The position numbers and the translations under genes are program-made. The notes beneath the pieces were generated by a model. That model saw only the letters and a program-made list of their open reading frames with translations. It searched no databases and had not been told where the DNA came from. Below, in pieces: positions 17,724 to 28,510 of a stretch of 64,000 nucleotides of DNA (its first letter is position 1; every line of letters begins with the position of its first letter). The stretch is from Treponema vincentii. Lineage in GTDB: Bacteria > Spirochaetota > Spirochaetia > Treponematales > Treponemataceae. The stretch is from positions 1,302,001 through 1,366,000 of the forward strand of contig NZ_CP048020.1 of assembly GCF_010365865.1 (NCBI RefSeq), given 5' to 3'.

Positions 17724-20606
17724 ATGCAAGAAAATGAAACACAAAACAGCGCACACGTGAATAAACTCATCGTTAAAGGTGCGCGCGAGCACAATCTCAA
17801 AAACATCGATGTGGAGCTGCCCCGCGACAAGCTCATTGTGGTGTCGGGGCTTTCCGGTTCGGGAAAAAGCTCCCTTGCCTTTGATACCATCTTTGCCGAG
17901 GGGCAGCGGCGGTATGTGGAATCCCTTTCGGCGTATGCGCGGCAGTTCTTAGACCGGATGGATAAGCCCGATGTCGATTATATCGAAGGCTTGTCTCCGG
18001 CTATTTCCATAGAACAAAAGACTACGCACCGTAATCCGCGCTCGACGGTCGGCACGGTAACGGAAATTTACGACTACTACCGCCTCCTGTATGCCCGAAC
18101 GGGGCATCCGCATTGTCCGCAGTGCGGGAAAGAAATTCAGGAGCAAACAGTCGATCAAATTATCGATGCGATTATGAGCTGGGAAGACCGTACCCGTGTT
18201 CAAATCCTCGCGCCGATTATCAAGGGCAAAAAGGGCGAACACCAGAAGATTATCGAAGACGCCCAAAAGGCGGGTTTTCTCCGTGCGCGCATCGACGGAC
18301 TGACGGTTAATTTGGAAGACGGCGTTAAGCTCGATAAACAAAAGAAACACACTATAGAGATTATCGTAGACCGTATTCAGCTGTCCGCCGATGCCCGCAA
18401 ACGCCTTTCGGAGTCGGTGGAAACTGCATTGGAAAGTTCCGGTGGGACGCTAATAGCGTTGCGGCAAAAGACTGCGGATGATCCGATAACGGAAGTGTTC
18501 TTTTCGCAAAAAAATGCCTGTCCCGACTGCGGTATTTCGATGCCAGATTTGCAGCCGCGCCTTTTTTCGTTTAATAACCCTTACGGCGCTTGCCCCGAAT
18601 GTACCGGATTGGGGCTTAAACAGCATTTCGACTTTAAGCTGATAGTGCCGGACACCTCGCTTTCCTTTAACGAGGGGGCGTTCTTGCCCTATAATCCCGA
18701 TTCCGCATGGAACCGCGCCCGTTTTGAAGCGCTTGCCCGCCGCTTCGGCTTTTCGCTCGACACGCCGGTAAAGGAACTATCAAAAAAAGAGCTAAAGATC
18801 ATTATGGACGGCTCCGGCCTTGAACCGATTGAATTTGTGTACGAACGGCAGGACGGGTCGGGTAAGTCGAAGTACCGCCGTCCGTGGCTCGGCATCTATG
18901 CTGACATGCAGCGCCGGTATAACGAAGCGTATTCGGCAGCGCAGCGGGAATCCTATGAAAAATACATGGCGGTTACGACGTGCGAGCACTGCGGCGGTAA
19001 GCGTTTAAAACCGGAAGCCTTAGCCGTTACCGTCGGCGGTAAAAATATTTACGAGTTAAGCAGCCTTTCCGTCGGCGATTCAATTACGTTTTTGGAAAGG
19101 CTCAAGCTGACCGCTACGGAAAAAACCATCGCGCATCAAATTCTAAAAGAGATAACCTCCCGCCTCCAGTTTATGAAAAACGTGGGGCTTGACTACATCA
19201 CCCTTGAACGGAAGGCAGCGACGCTGTCCGGCGGAGAATCGCAGCGGATACGGCTTGCAACCCAAATCGGCTCCAGCTTAATCGGAGTGCTGTACATCCT
19301 TGACGAACCGTCCATCGGATTGCACCAGCGGGATAATCAGCGGCTGATCGACACACTGCTGTACCTGCGCAACCTCGGCAATACGCTCATCGTAGTAGAA
19401 CACGACGAGCAAACCCTCCGCGTCGCCGACTACATCGTAGACCTAGGTCCAGGCGCAGGGGTGCACGGCGGCGCTGTCGTAGCGGCGGGGACTCCCGATG
19501 AGGTGATGCAGGTAAAGGAAAGCCTTACCGGTCAGTACCTTGCGGGAACCCTCTGCATGGAACTCCCCGCAGAACGGCGGAAAGGAAACGGCTCCTTTTT
19601 AACCTTACAGGGAGTAACCGAGCATAATTTAAAGAATGTTTCGGTTTCCATCCCGCTCGGAGCCTTTACCTGCATCACCGGCGTTTCCGGTTCGGGAAAG
19701 TCCACGCTCCTTTCGGATGTACTGTACCCCGCCGTATCCAATGCGCTGATGCGCAGCGGTCTGCCGGAGGGCGCATACAAAAAGATAAAAGGGCTTGAGC
19801 ATATCGATAAGGTCATCAATATCGACCAAAGCCCGATCGGCAGAACGCCCCGCTCGAACCCTGCGACCTATGTAGAGGTGTTTACCGCGATTCGCGACCT
19901 GTTTGCAAACTTGCCGGAAGCCAAAGCGCGGGGCTATAAGCCGGGACGTTTTTCGTTTAATGTGCGGGGCGGCCGCTGCGAGCACTGTCAGGGTGACGGC
20001 GCAATCGCAATCGAAATGAACTTTTTACCCGACGTGTATATCACCTGCGATGTGTGCCGCGGCAAACGGTTTAACAAAGAAACGCTCGATGTCCGGTATA
20101 AGGGGAAGAACATCTCCGACGTGCTCGAGATGACCATCGAAGAAGCCGCCGAGTTCTTTGCTCCCGTGCCGCAAATTGCCCGCAAAATGCAAACCCTCCT
20201 TTCGGTAGGGCTCGGCTATATCCGCCTCGGGCAATCGGCGCTTACCTTGTCGGGCGGCGAAGCGCAGCGGGTTAAACTGGCGCACGAGCTTTCCAAGCGT
20301 TCGACGGGGAAAACGCTCTATATTTTGGACGAGCCGACAACGGGACTGCATTTTGCAGATGTCAAACAGCTGATGGAGGTTATTCAACGGCTGGTGGATC
20401 AGGGGAATACCGCCCTTATGATCGAGCACAACCTCGACGTCATCCTGCAAGCCGACCACATTATTGACCTCGGCCCTGAAGGAGGTTCCCGCGGCGGTAC
20501 CGTTATTGCGGAAGGCACGCCGGAAGAAGTTGCCGAAGTGAAAAATTCCTACACGGGATTTTACATTAAAGAGATGCTTGACCGACAGCGGCAAAAAAGC
20601 TCATAG
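17724..20606 (+). CDS. uvrA: Excinuclease ABC subunit A
   Basis: UvrA is the damage-recognition ATPase of nucleotide excision repair. The 960-residue protein has two ABC modules. Module 1 has Walker [10 protein letters not shown] and module 2 [10 protein letters not shown]. Signature motifs are TLSGGESQR and [12 protein letters not shown], and Walker B ILDEPS and ILDEPTTGL. Zinc-finger cysteine pairs CPQCG, CPDCG, CEHCGG, CEHCQG and CDVC are all present. A GTG at 17757 is an alternative start, closer to the usual N-terminus; neither has a clear ribosome site. The lptD-like gene follows after 21 bases, as in T. pallidum. Confidence 0.97.
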   Translation: MQENETQNSAHVNKLIVKGAREHNLKNIDVELPRDKLIVVSGLSGSGKSSLAFDTIFAEGQRRYVESLSAYARQFLDRMDKPDVDYIEGLSPAISIEQKTTHRNPRSTVGTVTEIYDYYRLLYARTGHPHCPQCGKEIQEQTVDQIIDAIMSWEDRTRVQILAPIIKGKKGEHQKIIEDAQKAGFLRARIDGLTVNLEDGVKLDKQKKHTIEIIVDRIQLSADARKRLSESVETALESSGGTLIALRQKTADDPITEVFFSQKNACPDCGISMPDLQPRLFSFNNPYGACPECTGLGLKQHFDFKLIVPDTSLSFNEGAFLPYNPDSAWNRARFEALARRFGFSLDTPVKELSKKELKIIMDGSGLEPIEFVYERQDGSGKSKYRRPWLGIYADMQRRYNEAYSAAQRESYEKYMAVTTCEHCGGKRLKPEALAVTVGGKNIYELSSLSVGDSITFLERLKLTATEKTIAHQILKEITSRLQFMKNVGLDYITLERKAATLSGGESQRIRLATQIGSSLIGVLYILDEPSIGLHQRDNQRLIDTLLYLRNLGNTLIVVEHDEQTLRVADYIVDLGPGAGVHGGAVVAAGTPDEVMQVKESLTGQYLAGTLCMELPAERRKGNGSFLTLQGVTEHNLKNVSVSIPLGAFTCITGVSGSGKSTLLSDVLYPAVSNALMRSGLPEGAYKKIKGLEHIDKVINIDQSPIGRTPRSNPATYVEVFTAIRDLFANLPEAKARGYKPGRFSFNVRGGRCEHCQGDGAIAIEMNFLPDVYITCDVCRGKRFNKETLDVRYKGKNISDVLEMTIEEAAEFFAPVPQIARKMQTLLSVGLGYIRLGQSALTLSGGEAQRVKLAHELSKRSTGKTLYILDEPTTGLHFADVKQLMEVIQRLVDQGNTALMIEHNLDVILQADHIIDLGPEGGSRGGTVIAEGTPEEVAEVKNSYTGFYIKEMLDRQRQKSS

Positions 20607-20627
20607 GTTTTTATAGACAGCCGTATA

Positions 20628-23600
20628 ATGAAAAAGCCGCTTGTTTCCGTTTTTTGCCTTTTTTTATTCATTCTCTCTTCTCCCTCTGCGCAGATTGCGA
20701 AAGAGCCGAAAGTTATTACCATCAATTCAGTGCGCGTGATGGAGGTATTCAAAAAAGAGAATAAGGCGCAATACAGTACCAAACCGGATAAAACCGATAA
20801 GAAAAAAGATACAAATAGCAGTGAAGATAAAACAGAATCTCCGACAGAACAAACCGCCGGTACGGAAAATATCTCCGACACTCAGACATCGGTAACAACC
20901 GAAGAGGCGCAAAAAGCCGTTGAGGAAAAAAAAGACGACATTATTGTGTTTACCGGCGGTGTTTCTCTTTCGGTAAAAGACGGCTCTACCGTTTCAACAA
21001 TCGAATCGGATAAATTAGTGTATAATCGCTCCGAAAATACCATTGAGGCGGAAGGGAATGTTCACTACAGTAGAAAGAGCGGCGGTTCCGATGGGGCGGA
21101 AGAATTCATCGGCGAATTACTGCTATTCAATATCGACGAGATGGAAGGTATATTCCTTGACGGTACGATCAAACAGGCACCTCGGAAACAAGGGCAATCC
21201 CCTTTTACAATTCAGTCGGCAACGGTTGGTCGTGATTCGAGCGGTGTAATCGGATTTAAAGATGCCGTGCTAAGTACCAACCCCGATCCGGACGAAGAAC
21301 CGTTGTGGTCTATCCGTGCAAGTCGGATTTGGATGTTACCGGGTAATGAACTGGCATTTGCTAACGGTTATTTCTCCATTGGAATTGTGCCGATATTGTA
21401 TCTACCGTTTTTTTATCATCCTGCCGATGAAATGCTTTTCCATCCCGTATTCGGCTTTCGAAACCGTGAGGGATATTTTCTTCAAACAACAACATATCTT
21501 CTTGGGCGTAAACCGCTTGATACCGATTCCAAAAAATCCGGTTCTTTTTCTAATTTTATGAAAAGTGATCGGCTTAAAAAACAAGAACGAATCGGTTTGT
21601 TTTTTAAAAACATGGAAGAAGATGAAACCGATATAAGTTCTGCATATATTAAATTAATTGCAGATACCTATTCACAACTCGGCGGTTTAGTCGGCATAGA
21701 AGGAAAGACAATTCCTAAAAACACACCGATTAGACAGCTCGATTTTTCAGTTTTTTTCGGAATGTCTCGGACACTTTTTCCTCTGAATAGAATCGGTACC
21801 GGCGGTATCTCACATACTACTTATGATACACATGGAAAAAGGCACTACAATAAAGGTTTTTTTCTGGGAATGCAGCTGCCGTTTCGATACAGAGCGCATA
21901 TTAATTTTGGAATTTCACAGGCGCCGTTTCAACTTTCGATAAGTGTGCCCCTTATTTCCGACCCTTATTTCAAGAAAGATTTTTTTGACCGATCGGAGGA
22001 TATGAATTGGTTTAATTATCTTTTGAATAAAGAAAAATTAGCAAAAGGCGCCGATAGTATCGGACGTGAAAGCTCTTATTCTTGGAAGATAGACGGATCA
22101 ATACGGCCATCATTTAGGAAAATCAGTCCATGGATCTCTTCATTTAATCTGGATACCGCATCTTTGACCGTTGATTTTTCTTCAAAAACTAAGCAATCAG
22201 TCACTGCTGAAGAGTTGTATGCTCCGCAGAGGGATTTCTTTTATCCTTCGCTTTTTAAACCGGAAGGAAAAATTTCAATTGCGGGAACTCTCCTATCCAA
22301 TACTATGTTTAATCGAACACCGGTAAAAAAAATTCCTGATGTGGAAGGCATTGTACATCCGTTTATCACGCAGGATAAAGCACCGTCGGATAGCGAATCG
22401 GAAACTAAAACCGCCAATTCAAAACGGGATTTTTTTGATACTTTTATTCCTCTATTTAAACCGGTGTATGACAAAGAGTTCGATCATAGTATTGCATATT
22501 CGCTTAGTTATTCAGGTGATTTTTCTGCATTACAGGAAACAACCTTTGCTTCTTCGCAGTGGAATAATCCTGAAGATATAAGATGGAAAGACTATGAATC
22601 GCGATATTACCAATTGAAGGGGAGTGCAGGTTTAAAAGGTTCACTATCCTATTCGCAAAATCTTATTTCTCTCTCGAGTAACCTTGTCATTTCGGGAAAT
22701 TATCAGCGTCATCCATGGACACGGGATGTGAGTAAAAAGCCGATTTTAGAACTAAACAACTTTAAAGCAAACGTGTACACATTAAAGAACGAAAACTCAG
22801 TAACCGTCAATCCATTCGTGTACACTGATTTATTTAAACCTGTGTCATTCAGCTGGAATATCACAGAAATTTTAGCAAAAAATACATTTATCGGTACTTA
22901 TAGTAATCCTAAATGGGAAACACAGAGAGTAAAGTGGAATAAAGATTTTATTACTGCGCATACGGGGACAGCAGTATTCGGCGTTATACTCGCAGAAAAA
23001 TATACGCAAAAAATTACTTTTTCTATGAATTTGCCGCCCCTCTTGCAAGCCTATACTACGTCGCTTAATGTGTCGTTTCCTTATGGCACATTTGCGGCCT
23101 CTACAAAGTTGTCCGAAAAAGAGCATTCAGCAAAAAAATGGGCTTGGGAGCCTTTCAAGGCAGACTTAACATGGGTGCTTCCTTATGATATACGGATTGC
23201 CCAAACCTATATCTATAATATCCAAGATAAGAGCAACGAGCGGCTGCATATCACCTTTGGGTGGAAATATATTTCCGCCTTTTATACCCAAAGCAGAGAA
23301 GTACCACAAAAGCTCGTACCGGGAAGCGGATGGGTATTGGATGGTACGGAAAAACGGTTTATCCCCTTTGCCTTGGGTTTTTCGTTTTCCAACACTTCCA
23401 ATCCGTTTACTATTTATGCATGGAAAAACCGTATCAAAATACAGCTTGGATTGTCGTCAACTTTACAGTTTAATTTAGTCCGTATTACTGACAGCTATTT
23501 TACGTTTGCTCCTAAGATTATTTTTAATATCCATGAATTTTGGGATTTTTCTTTCGGTTCATCAAGCAGGAATGATGTCATTGCACGATATTTTCAAAAA

Positions 23601-23930
23601 GCGCTCAATTTGCCGGTTGTTATTCCCGGTAATACTAATATACTTACCGATTTGGCTCAGTCTTTTAATTTTTGGAACAGATCGAAACGGGAAGCCTCGG
23701 GATTTAAACTGCAATCACTGGATATCGGTTTTACCCACTACCTCAAGGATTGGAAATTAAAACTCAATTGTGAAATCAAACCTCAGTTAAAGAATGAAGG
23801 TTCCCGTAAATATTATGAATTTAGTCCGACCATCACTTTTGCGGTGGAATGGAATCCTATCGGCGATATAAAAGTTGAGGCAAAAAAGAAAGAAGGAAAA
23901 TTCTCTGTCGAGCGTGGCGAACTACAATAG
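20628..23930 (+). CDS. lptD: LptD/OstA-like outer-membrane protein
   Basis: The 1100-residue protein starts with a signal peptide (MKKPLVSVFCLFLFILSSPS) followed by a charged, low-complexity linker (about 40-100, rich in K, D, T, E). An LptA/OstA-like beta-jellyroll part (about 100-220: VFTGGVSLSVKDGS, ESDKLVYNRSENTIEAEGNV) comes next. The rest is a long aromatic-rich beta-barrel region of LptD type. LptD normally inserts lipopolysaccharide into the outer membrane. Treponemes lack LPS, so the cargo is probably another glycolipid. The uvrA-lptD order matches T. pallidum TP0514-TP0515. The gene is intact. Confidence 0.82.
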   Translation: MKKPLVSVFCLFLFILSSPSAQIAKEPKVITINSVRVMEVFKKENKAQYSTKPDKTDKKKDTNSSEDKTESPTEQTAGTENISDTQTSVTTEEAQKAVEEKKDDIIVFTGGVSLSVKDGSTVSTIESDKLVYNRSENTIEAEGNVHYSRKSGGSDGAEEFIGELLLFNIDEMEGIFLDGTIKQAPRKQGQSPFTIQSATVGRDSSGVIGFKDAVLSTNPDPDEEPLWSIRASRIWMLPGNELAFANGYFSIGIVPILYLPFFYHPADEMLFHPVFGFRNREGYFLQTTTYLLGRKPLDTDSKKSGSFSNFMKSDRLKKQERIGLFFKNMEEDETDISSAYIKLIADTYSQLGGLVGIEGKTIPKNTPIRQLDFSVFFGMSRTLFPLNRIGTGGISHTTYDTHGKRHYNKGFFLGMQLPFRYRAHINFGISQAPFQLSISVPLISDPYFKKDFFDRSEDMNWFNYLLNKEKLAKGADSIGRESSYSWKIDGSIRPSFRKISPWISSFNLDTASLTVDFSSKTKQSVTAEELYAPQRDFFYPSLFKPEGKISIAGTLLSNTMFNRTPVKKIPDVEGIVHPFITQDKAPSDSESETKTANSKRDFFDTFIPLFKPVYDKEFDHSIAYSLSYSGDFSALQETTFASSQWNNPEDIRWKDYESRYYQLKGSAGLKGSLSYSQNLISLSSNLVISGNYQRHPWTRDVSKKPILELNNFKANVYTLKNENSVTVNPFVYTDLFKPVSFSWNITEILAKNTFIGTYSNPKWETQRVKWNKDFITAHTGTAVFGVILAEKYTQKITFSMNLPPLLQAYTTSLNVSFPYGTFAASTKLSEKEHSAKKWAWEPFKADLTWVLPYDIRIAQTYIYNIQDKSNERLHITFGWKYISAFYTQSREVPQKLVPGSGWVLDGTEKRFIPFALGFSFSNTSNPFTIYAWKNRIKIQLGLSSTLQFNLVRITDSYFTFAPKIIFNIHEFWDFSFGSSSRNDVIARYFQKALNLPVVIPGNTNILTDLAQSFNFWNRSKREASGFKLQSLDIGFTHYLKDWKLKLNCEIKPQLKNEGSRKYYEFSPTITFAVEWNPIGDIKVEAKKKEGKFSVERGELQ

Positions 23931-23956
23931 AGCATCTTCTAAAAACTCAGTAGCGA

Positions 23957-24013
23957 TGTTTCGGCCAAAGCCGAAACTGGCTCTTTCCAGCGTACAAGGA
24001 TGTACGCTGGAAA
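23957..24013 (+). repeat. Two adjacent perfect hairpins, the second with conserved hexaloop
   Basis: GTTTCGGC-CAAA-GCCGAAAC occupies 23957-23976. CTTTCCAGCGTAC (23982-23994), loop AAGGAT, and GTACGCTGGAAAG (24001-24013) follow with a perfect 13-bp stem. On the minus strand the second loop reads ATCCTT closed by GTAC, matching the hairpins at 49566 and 52737. No T-run follows. Confidence 0.65.
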
Positions 24014-24280
24014 GAATATACCATAAATTAGTAGATCTTCAAAGGAATTATGAACGATACCTCCTATATTCAATGTGTAATGGGTAATGTGTAATCCGCT
24101 AAAGCGGAGGGTATTAAGCTCTCCGCACGAACAAAGTCATACCCGATAGAGTAACCATGGTTCTTTTTAAGCAACTAAGGTTCTTTTTGAGTTAAAAACA
24201 TTTTTTTATAGAAGATTTTTGCTATTATACCTTAATTTCTTTTGTATCCATTTCTATCTATAATAATAGGGAGCCATTCT
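24014..24280. other. Spacer before the beta-helix lipoprotein gene
   Basis: The sequence holds short TAATGGG-like repeats (24072-24092), a near-direct repeat GGTTCTTTTT at 24159 and 24180, and AT-rich DNA with TATTAT at 24223 that could be a -10 box. I see no gene. A promoter for the 24281 gene must lie here but cannot be fixed by eye. Confidence 0.4.
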
Positions 24281-27200
24281 ATGCGTAAAGCTTTTATCGT
24301 TTTAACCGGAATACTGTTTACTCTTTTGTTTGCAACATGTAAGCAGTTTACCGCAGATATAGACGACTATTTGAGTCGTTGGTCTTCCGAGGCCTTTATA
24401 CAAAGCTCGACTATAGACAAGAAAACCTATAATGATGGAAGCAGTATCCCAAGTGTCGCTTCTGCGGATAAGGTTACCATTACGCTGAAAGTACAGAACC
24501 CCAAGTCGTTCCGGTTTGTTATACCGTCCGCGTCCGAAACAAGAAAGATTGTCGAGTTCGCTCATTTTGCAGGGACAAAACCCGTAGCCGGTACCGATTA
24601 TGAGCTGATACAGCGTTCGGCGGATACCTTGAAGCTTGTATATAAAAAATCTTTTTTAGAAAACGCCGAATGGGGCGAAAAAGATATCTCGTCTACCATC
24701 ACCCTGTATGCCAATGACGGACGGCCGCCGTTTAAACAAACCTTTACCATTCCTCTTAAAGTGAATACCCCACCTCCGAAGCCGGGCTATGCCGTTGCAA
24801 AAACGACGGGGACGACCGCTTATTACGTGCTGTGCATCACGGTACCGGATATGGATAAGACAGCAGGGGGGGGGCTTTTGCATAAAGACCTTGCCTGTAT
24901 TGAGGTTAACGGAACACCCTATACCTTCTCGGTAGACGAGGGGCAGCATAAGTTTACAAAACCGGAAGGTCCGGTCTTTATTACACATTCCGATGTAGAA
25001 AAGCTGAGCAACCAGCCTAACGATGCTATTCCCACCGATAGCAGCTGGGTACTGTACTATAAAACCGATGTTAAGGTTGAATCCGGCGCTGCAAAAAAAG
25101 ACTATACGATTAAACTTATAGACGAAAAAGGCTTAGCTTCTGACATAGTGAACGCAAGTACAAAACCGAATAAACCGGAAGCAGAAATTGTCCGCATCAC
25201 GAAGGGAGAAAAGATTCCTGGAAGCGGAAGCGGAAGCAGCGACACTGATCCGATCATTATCGGTACCGATGGTGATAAAGCAGAAATACGTATAGCTTCC
25301 GCAACGGCAAATACGACGGTACACTGTACGCGTACTGATACCGGCACATCTATTCCATACGACGGCAATCCCGTTACCGTACCGCTTCCGTTAAACGGCG
25401 GCAATGAAAAGCAGTACAAGCTGGAGTATTACACGGACGGCACAGGCTTTGCTGCAACGCCGGTAAAAACGATTTATTATAAGGTTGTGAAGGCTCACAC
25501 GGTAACCTACCGCGTAGAAATCGTAGACGAAGTAGCGGGAGGAACAATTGAAACCGGATCAAGTGGGCAAAAGACGAGCGGTACCGTTTCGGTTGCGCAC
25601 GGGAATTCGGTAACCTTTACCGCGAAGTCCGATACAAACTGGAACGTTGCCGGCTGGAAAAAGAACAATGACGAAGTAAACGGAACGAACGGCGCCTATA
25701 CGCTTTCAAATGTAACCGCAGATAAAACCGTAACGGTGAAATTTTACCAGTCGACCTTAAAGAATCCGGCAACGTGGAAAGACCTTGCGCGTGCAGTTAA
25801 AAGTGCACCCGATAACGCTACCCTTACCATAGACGGCGAAATAAAGGCGACGAGCGATGCCGGCAACAACGGCGAAATCGTTATCAACAAAAACCTGACG
25901 ATTAAAAGGGCGAACGGCGCATCATCCGCTGTGATCGACGCAAACAAAAGCACCGGCAGCAAACCGAAGCACCGCATTTTCAAGGTGGAAAGCGGCAAAA
26001 CGCTCACGCTGGAAAACCTGACGCTTAAAAATGGTAAGGCTGAGGGATCCGATGGACCCGGCGACGGAGGTGCAATTTACGTACATGGTGCAAGTGTCAA
26101 AATAACAGGCTGCACCCTTACGGACAACACGGCGAACAAGAATGGTGGCGCAGTGTATGCAACAAAACGCGGCGATAATGCTGCGCACGTAACAATCAGC
26201 GGCGGTTCCATCAACGGCAACACGGTGACCATCAACTCTGGCTTCGGCGGTGGCATCTATATCAACGATGGCTGTGAATTGACGCTTAAAGACAACGTAA
26301 CGGTTAAGGACAACAAGGCCGCGAGGGGCGGCGGTGTGCGTGCAAACAAGTCAACCGTTACCATGAACGGCTGTACCTTTGAGGGTAATAAATCGACACA
26401 CGGCGACGCGTCAAACGGCTGCGGCGGGGTGTATGTCAACGGGGGAACCGTCACCATGCAAAGCTGTACCCTTAAGAGCAACGATGGAAAGGTGAGGGCT
26501 GGCGGCCTGCTGGTCGAGGGGGGCGCAAAGGTTACCATGGATGGCTGCACAATTACGGGCAACACGGCGACCACAGGAGGCGGCATCTATATCACCGGAG
26601 GCAGCAGCATCGTAACGCTTAACAACGGCGTACAGATTAAGGACAACACGGCGACCACAGGAGGCGGCGTTTATGTACAGGACGGAACCTTTAAGATGAG
26701 CGGATCCGCAATCGTTACCCCATCTACCGGATCTGATCAATATACGCCAGGTAAAAACGATGTGTACTTGAAGACCGGACAGGCGATAACCGTTGACGGA
26801 ACCTTGTCAAACAACCCAGCTGCACGCATTACGCCGGAAGAGTACAAGGAGAATGTGCCAGTACTTAGGGGCGGTTCAGGCGTAACTCTTAAAAATGAAA
26901 CGGGTAAGTTCATTGTACCGCCGCAGAAAGTTACGGTGGAATCGGAGGACTGGAATGTATTTTGGTATATTGCTGACAACGGTAACTTGAAAGCAGAAGT
27001 CGAGAATTCTTCACTGTTGCAGGAAGTAATTAGTAGTAGACCCAACAATACGCCCTTTATTATAAAGCTGGGGAATATCGACGACCTTCAAACGGTTGAA
27101 ATACCGGGTCATAAAAAGATTATGCTCAAGGCAGATAGAGACGTAACCTTAACATGTCCTAACAATGGGCATGACCACTATAAACACTTGCAGGTACAAA

Positions 27201-27904
27201 GAGATGCGACGTTAATATTAGAAGGTAAGATAAAACTGCAAGGCGCCGACTACGGCGATAAGGACCACTACGCGCTCTGTGTAGAAAAGGACGGCAACGC
27301 GGAAATCAAAGACGGCGTAACAATTACCGGCTTTAAAAATACCGGAAGAGGTACTGTGTTTGTAGACGGAAATCTTACCATGTCAGGCGGAACAATTACC
27401 GGCAACAAAGCCCGCAATAAAGGCGACGGCACTGCATACGATGACGGCAAGGGCGGCGGCGTGTATATATGTCCCGACAGAAGTTTTACGATGACTGGCG
27501 GAACGATTTCCGACAACGAAGCCGGCAATGGCGGCGGCGTATACGTGAGCGCGGACGGCCCTCAGTATATATACGGCAATTTTATAATGAAAGGCGGAAC
27601 GATTAAAAACAACAAAGCCACCGTGAGCAGCGTCTATTCCTACATCGAATATACCGGCCATGGCGGCGGCGTATGCACACAGGGCAATTTTGAGATGAGA
27701 GGCGGAACAATTACCGGGAATCAATCAGAGAGAAACTGCAAGGCGGTGCAACTTGAGCACGACTTTTACTGGTACGGCGGCGACATAAAGGATAACGGAG
27801 GCGCTAATCAGACAGTTAGCGGCATAAGGGCAGTTGCCGATAGAAACGGCGGTCTCTACTATTTTCACAACAGTACAAAAAATCCGCACAAGGAGCCAAG
27901 CTAA
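24281..27904 (+). CDS. Large beta-helix surface lipoprotein
   Basis: The 1207-residue protein has a lipoprotein signal peptide ending in LLFATC with the lipid-bearing cysteine at residue 20. The first ~400 residues are strand-rich with no known family. An InlB B-repeat-like module follows (about 415-490: VAHGNSVTFTAKSDTNWNVAGW). Two blocks of parallel beta-helix repeats follow (about 580-830 and 1010-1170), with motifs GGGIYI, GGGVYV, CTLTDNTANKNGGAVY and ITGNTATTGG. Such proteins are surface adhesins or polymorphic proteins. A nine-G run at 24866-24874 lies in the coding frame. The start has a GGGAGCC site. Function is inferred from architecture only. Confidence 0.7.
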   Translation: MRKAFIVLTGILFTLLFATCKQFTADIDDYLSRWSSEAFIQSSTIDKKTYNDGSSIPSVASADKVTITLKVQNPKSFRFVIPSASETRKIVEFAHFAGTKPVAGTDYELIQRSADTLKLVYKKSFLENAEWGEKDISSTITLYANDGRPPFKQTFTIPLKVNTPPPKPGYAVAKTTGTTAYYVLCITVPDMDKTAGGGLLHKDLACIEVNGTPYTFSVDEGQHKFTKPEGPVFITHSDVEKLSNQPNDAIPTDSSWVLYYKTDVKVESGAAKKDYTIKLIDEKGLASDIVNASTKPNKPEAEIVRITKGEKIPGSGSGSSDTDPIIIGTDGDKAEIRIASATANTTVHCTRTDTGTSIPYDGNPVTVPLPLNGGNEKQYKLEYYTDGTGFAATPVKTIYYKVVKAHTVTYRVEIVDEVAGGTIETGSSGQKTSGTVSVAHGNSVTFTAKSDTNWNVAGWKKNNDEVNGTNGAYTLSNVTADKTVTVKFYQSTLKNPATWKDLARAVKSAPDNATLTIDGEIKATSDAGNNGEIVINKNLTIKRANGASSAVIDANKSTGSKPKHRIFKVESGKTLTLENLTLKNGKAEGSDGPGDGGAIYVHGASVKITGCTLTDNTANKNGGAVYATKRGDNAAHVTISGGSINGNTVTINSGFGGGIYINDGCELTLKDNVTVKDNKAARGGGVRANKSTVTMNGCTFEGNKSTHGDASNGCGGVYVNGGTVTMQSCTLKSNDGKVRAGGLLVEGGAKVTMDGCTITGNTATTGGGIYITGGSSIVTLNNGVQIKDNTATTGGGVYVQDGTFKMSGSAIVTPSTGSDQYTPGKNDVYLKTGQAITVDGTLSNNPAARITPEEYKENVPVLRGGSGVTLKNETGKFIVPPQKVTVESEDWNVFWYIADNGNLKAEVENSSLLQEVISSRPNNTPFIIKLGNIDDLQTVEIPGHKKIMLKADRDVTLTCPNNGHDHYKHLQVQRDATLILEGKIKLQGADYGDKDHYALCVEKDGNAEIKDGVTITGFKNTGRGTVFVDGNLTMSGGTITGNKARNKGDGTAYDDGKGGGVYICPDRSFTMTGGTISDNEAGNGGGVYVSADGPQYIYGNFIMKGGTIKNNKATVSSVYSYIEYTGHGGGVCTQGNFEMRGGTITGNQSERNCKAVQLEHDFYWYGGDIKDNGGANQTVSGIRAVADRNGGLYYFHNSTKNPHKEPS

Positions 27905-27923
27905 GGGGGGGGATTTGACAACG

Positions 27924-27952
27924 GCGCAAAGTCCGCATTGCGGACTTTGCGC
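27924..27952. terminator. Strong hairpin after the beta-helix gene
   Basis: GCGCAAAGTCCGC, loop ATT, and GCGGACTTTGCGC form a perfect 13-bp stem 19 bases after the stop codon. There is no T-run, so it may protect the mRNA 3' end or end transcription with a factor. An eight-G run lies directly after the stop (27905-27912). Bases 27953-28104 hold nothing I can name. Confidence 0.5.
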
Positions 27953-28104
27953 ATACTTCCTAAGTACAGTTTTCAACACGAGTTTTGGCAGGCTTACGCT
28001 TACCAAAACATTGATTACTTAACACTTTTCCGTCATCCGTGGCGGATTCCTACGGCAAGGGGAGATGGATAATTTTTAATTAAGATTTCAAGGGAACTAT
28101 GGGG

Positions 28105-28243
28105 AACCTCTAAAAACCTCAGTTTTTAGAGGTTTTCCTTAGATTTAATTTGCGACGTTTAAACTTAAGTCATTATTGTATAAAGGCTTAAGTTTAAACT
28201 CGTCGGTCATCTCTAAAAGCTAACCGAGTTTTTAGAGATGACC
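28105..28243 (+). repeat. Three consecutive hairpins
   Basis: First, AACCTCTAAAAAC-CTCA-GTTTTTAGAGGTT (28105-28134) with a TTTTCCTT tail, a plausible terminator and a member of the stem-TCA-stem family. Second, CGACGTTTAAACTTAAG pairs with CTTAAGTTTAAAC-TC-GTCG (28153-28205, two-base bulge). Third, GGTCATCTCTAAAA pairs perfectly with TTTTAGAGATGACC (28205-28243). The third lies just before the TATAAT box (28249-28254) of the antitoxin gene and could be an operator. Confidence 0.6.
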
Positions 28244-28274
28244 TATGGTATAATAAAAGACGAGGAGGCTTACT

Positions 28275-28505
28275 ATGCCTACAATGACTATGACACATAA
28301 AGCATATCGGGAATTGGAGCAGGCTGCGCAAATGAGCGGAGCAACCAAAGATACGGTTTTGGAAAATGCCCTAAGCCGCTACCTTGCCGAATTGCAAGAA
28401 GATGCTGAAGATGCTGCACTCGCCGAAAAGGCGTGGTTTGACTTTGAAAAAAGCGGGGAACCTGCAATCCCTGCTGAAGTTCTGTACAAAGAGCTTGGAC
28501 TATAA
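28275..28505 (+). CDS. Ribbon-helix-helix-like antitoxin (RelB/ParD type)
   Basis: This 76-residue acidic protein (MPTMTMTHKAYRELEQAA) has the short N-terminal strand and two helices expected of a ribbon-helix-helix antitoxin, with an acidic C-terminal tail for toxin binding. A TATAAT box lies at 28249-28254 and a GAGGAGG ribosome site precedes the start. It is followed after 5 bases by a RelE/ParE-type toxin reading frame, the usual antitoxin-toxin order. Family assignment is by size, pattern and context. Confidence 0.7.
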   Translation: MPTMTMTHKAYRELEQAAQMSGATKDTVLENALSRYLAELQEDAEDAALAEKAWFDFEKSGEPAIPAEVLYKELGL

Positions 28506-28510
28506 TTAAA

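Noticed and set aside
17757-17759. GTG at 17757 as the certain uvrA start
   Set aside because: It fits the usual N-terminus, but the upstream ATG is equally open and neither has a clear ribosome site, so only noted.
23957-24013. CRISPR-like repeat unit
   Set aside because: Only single palindromes with no regular repeat-spacer array and no cas genes in the window.
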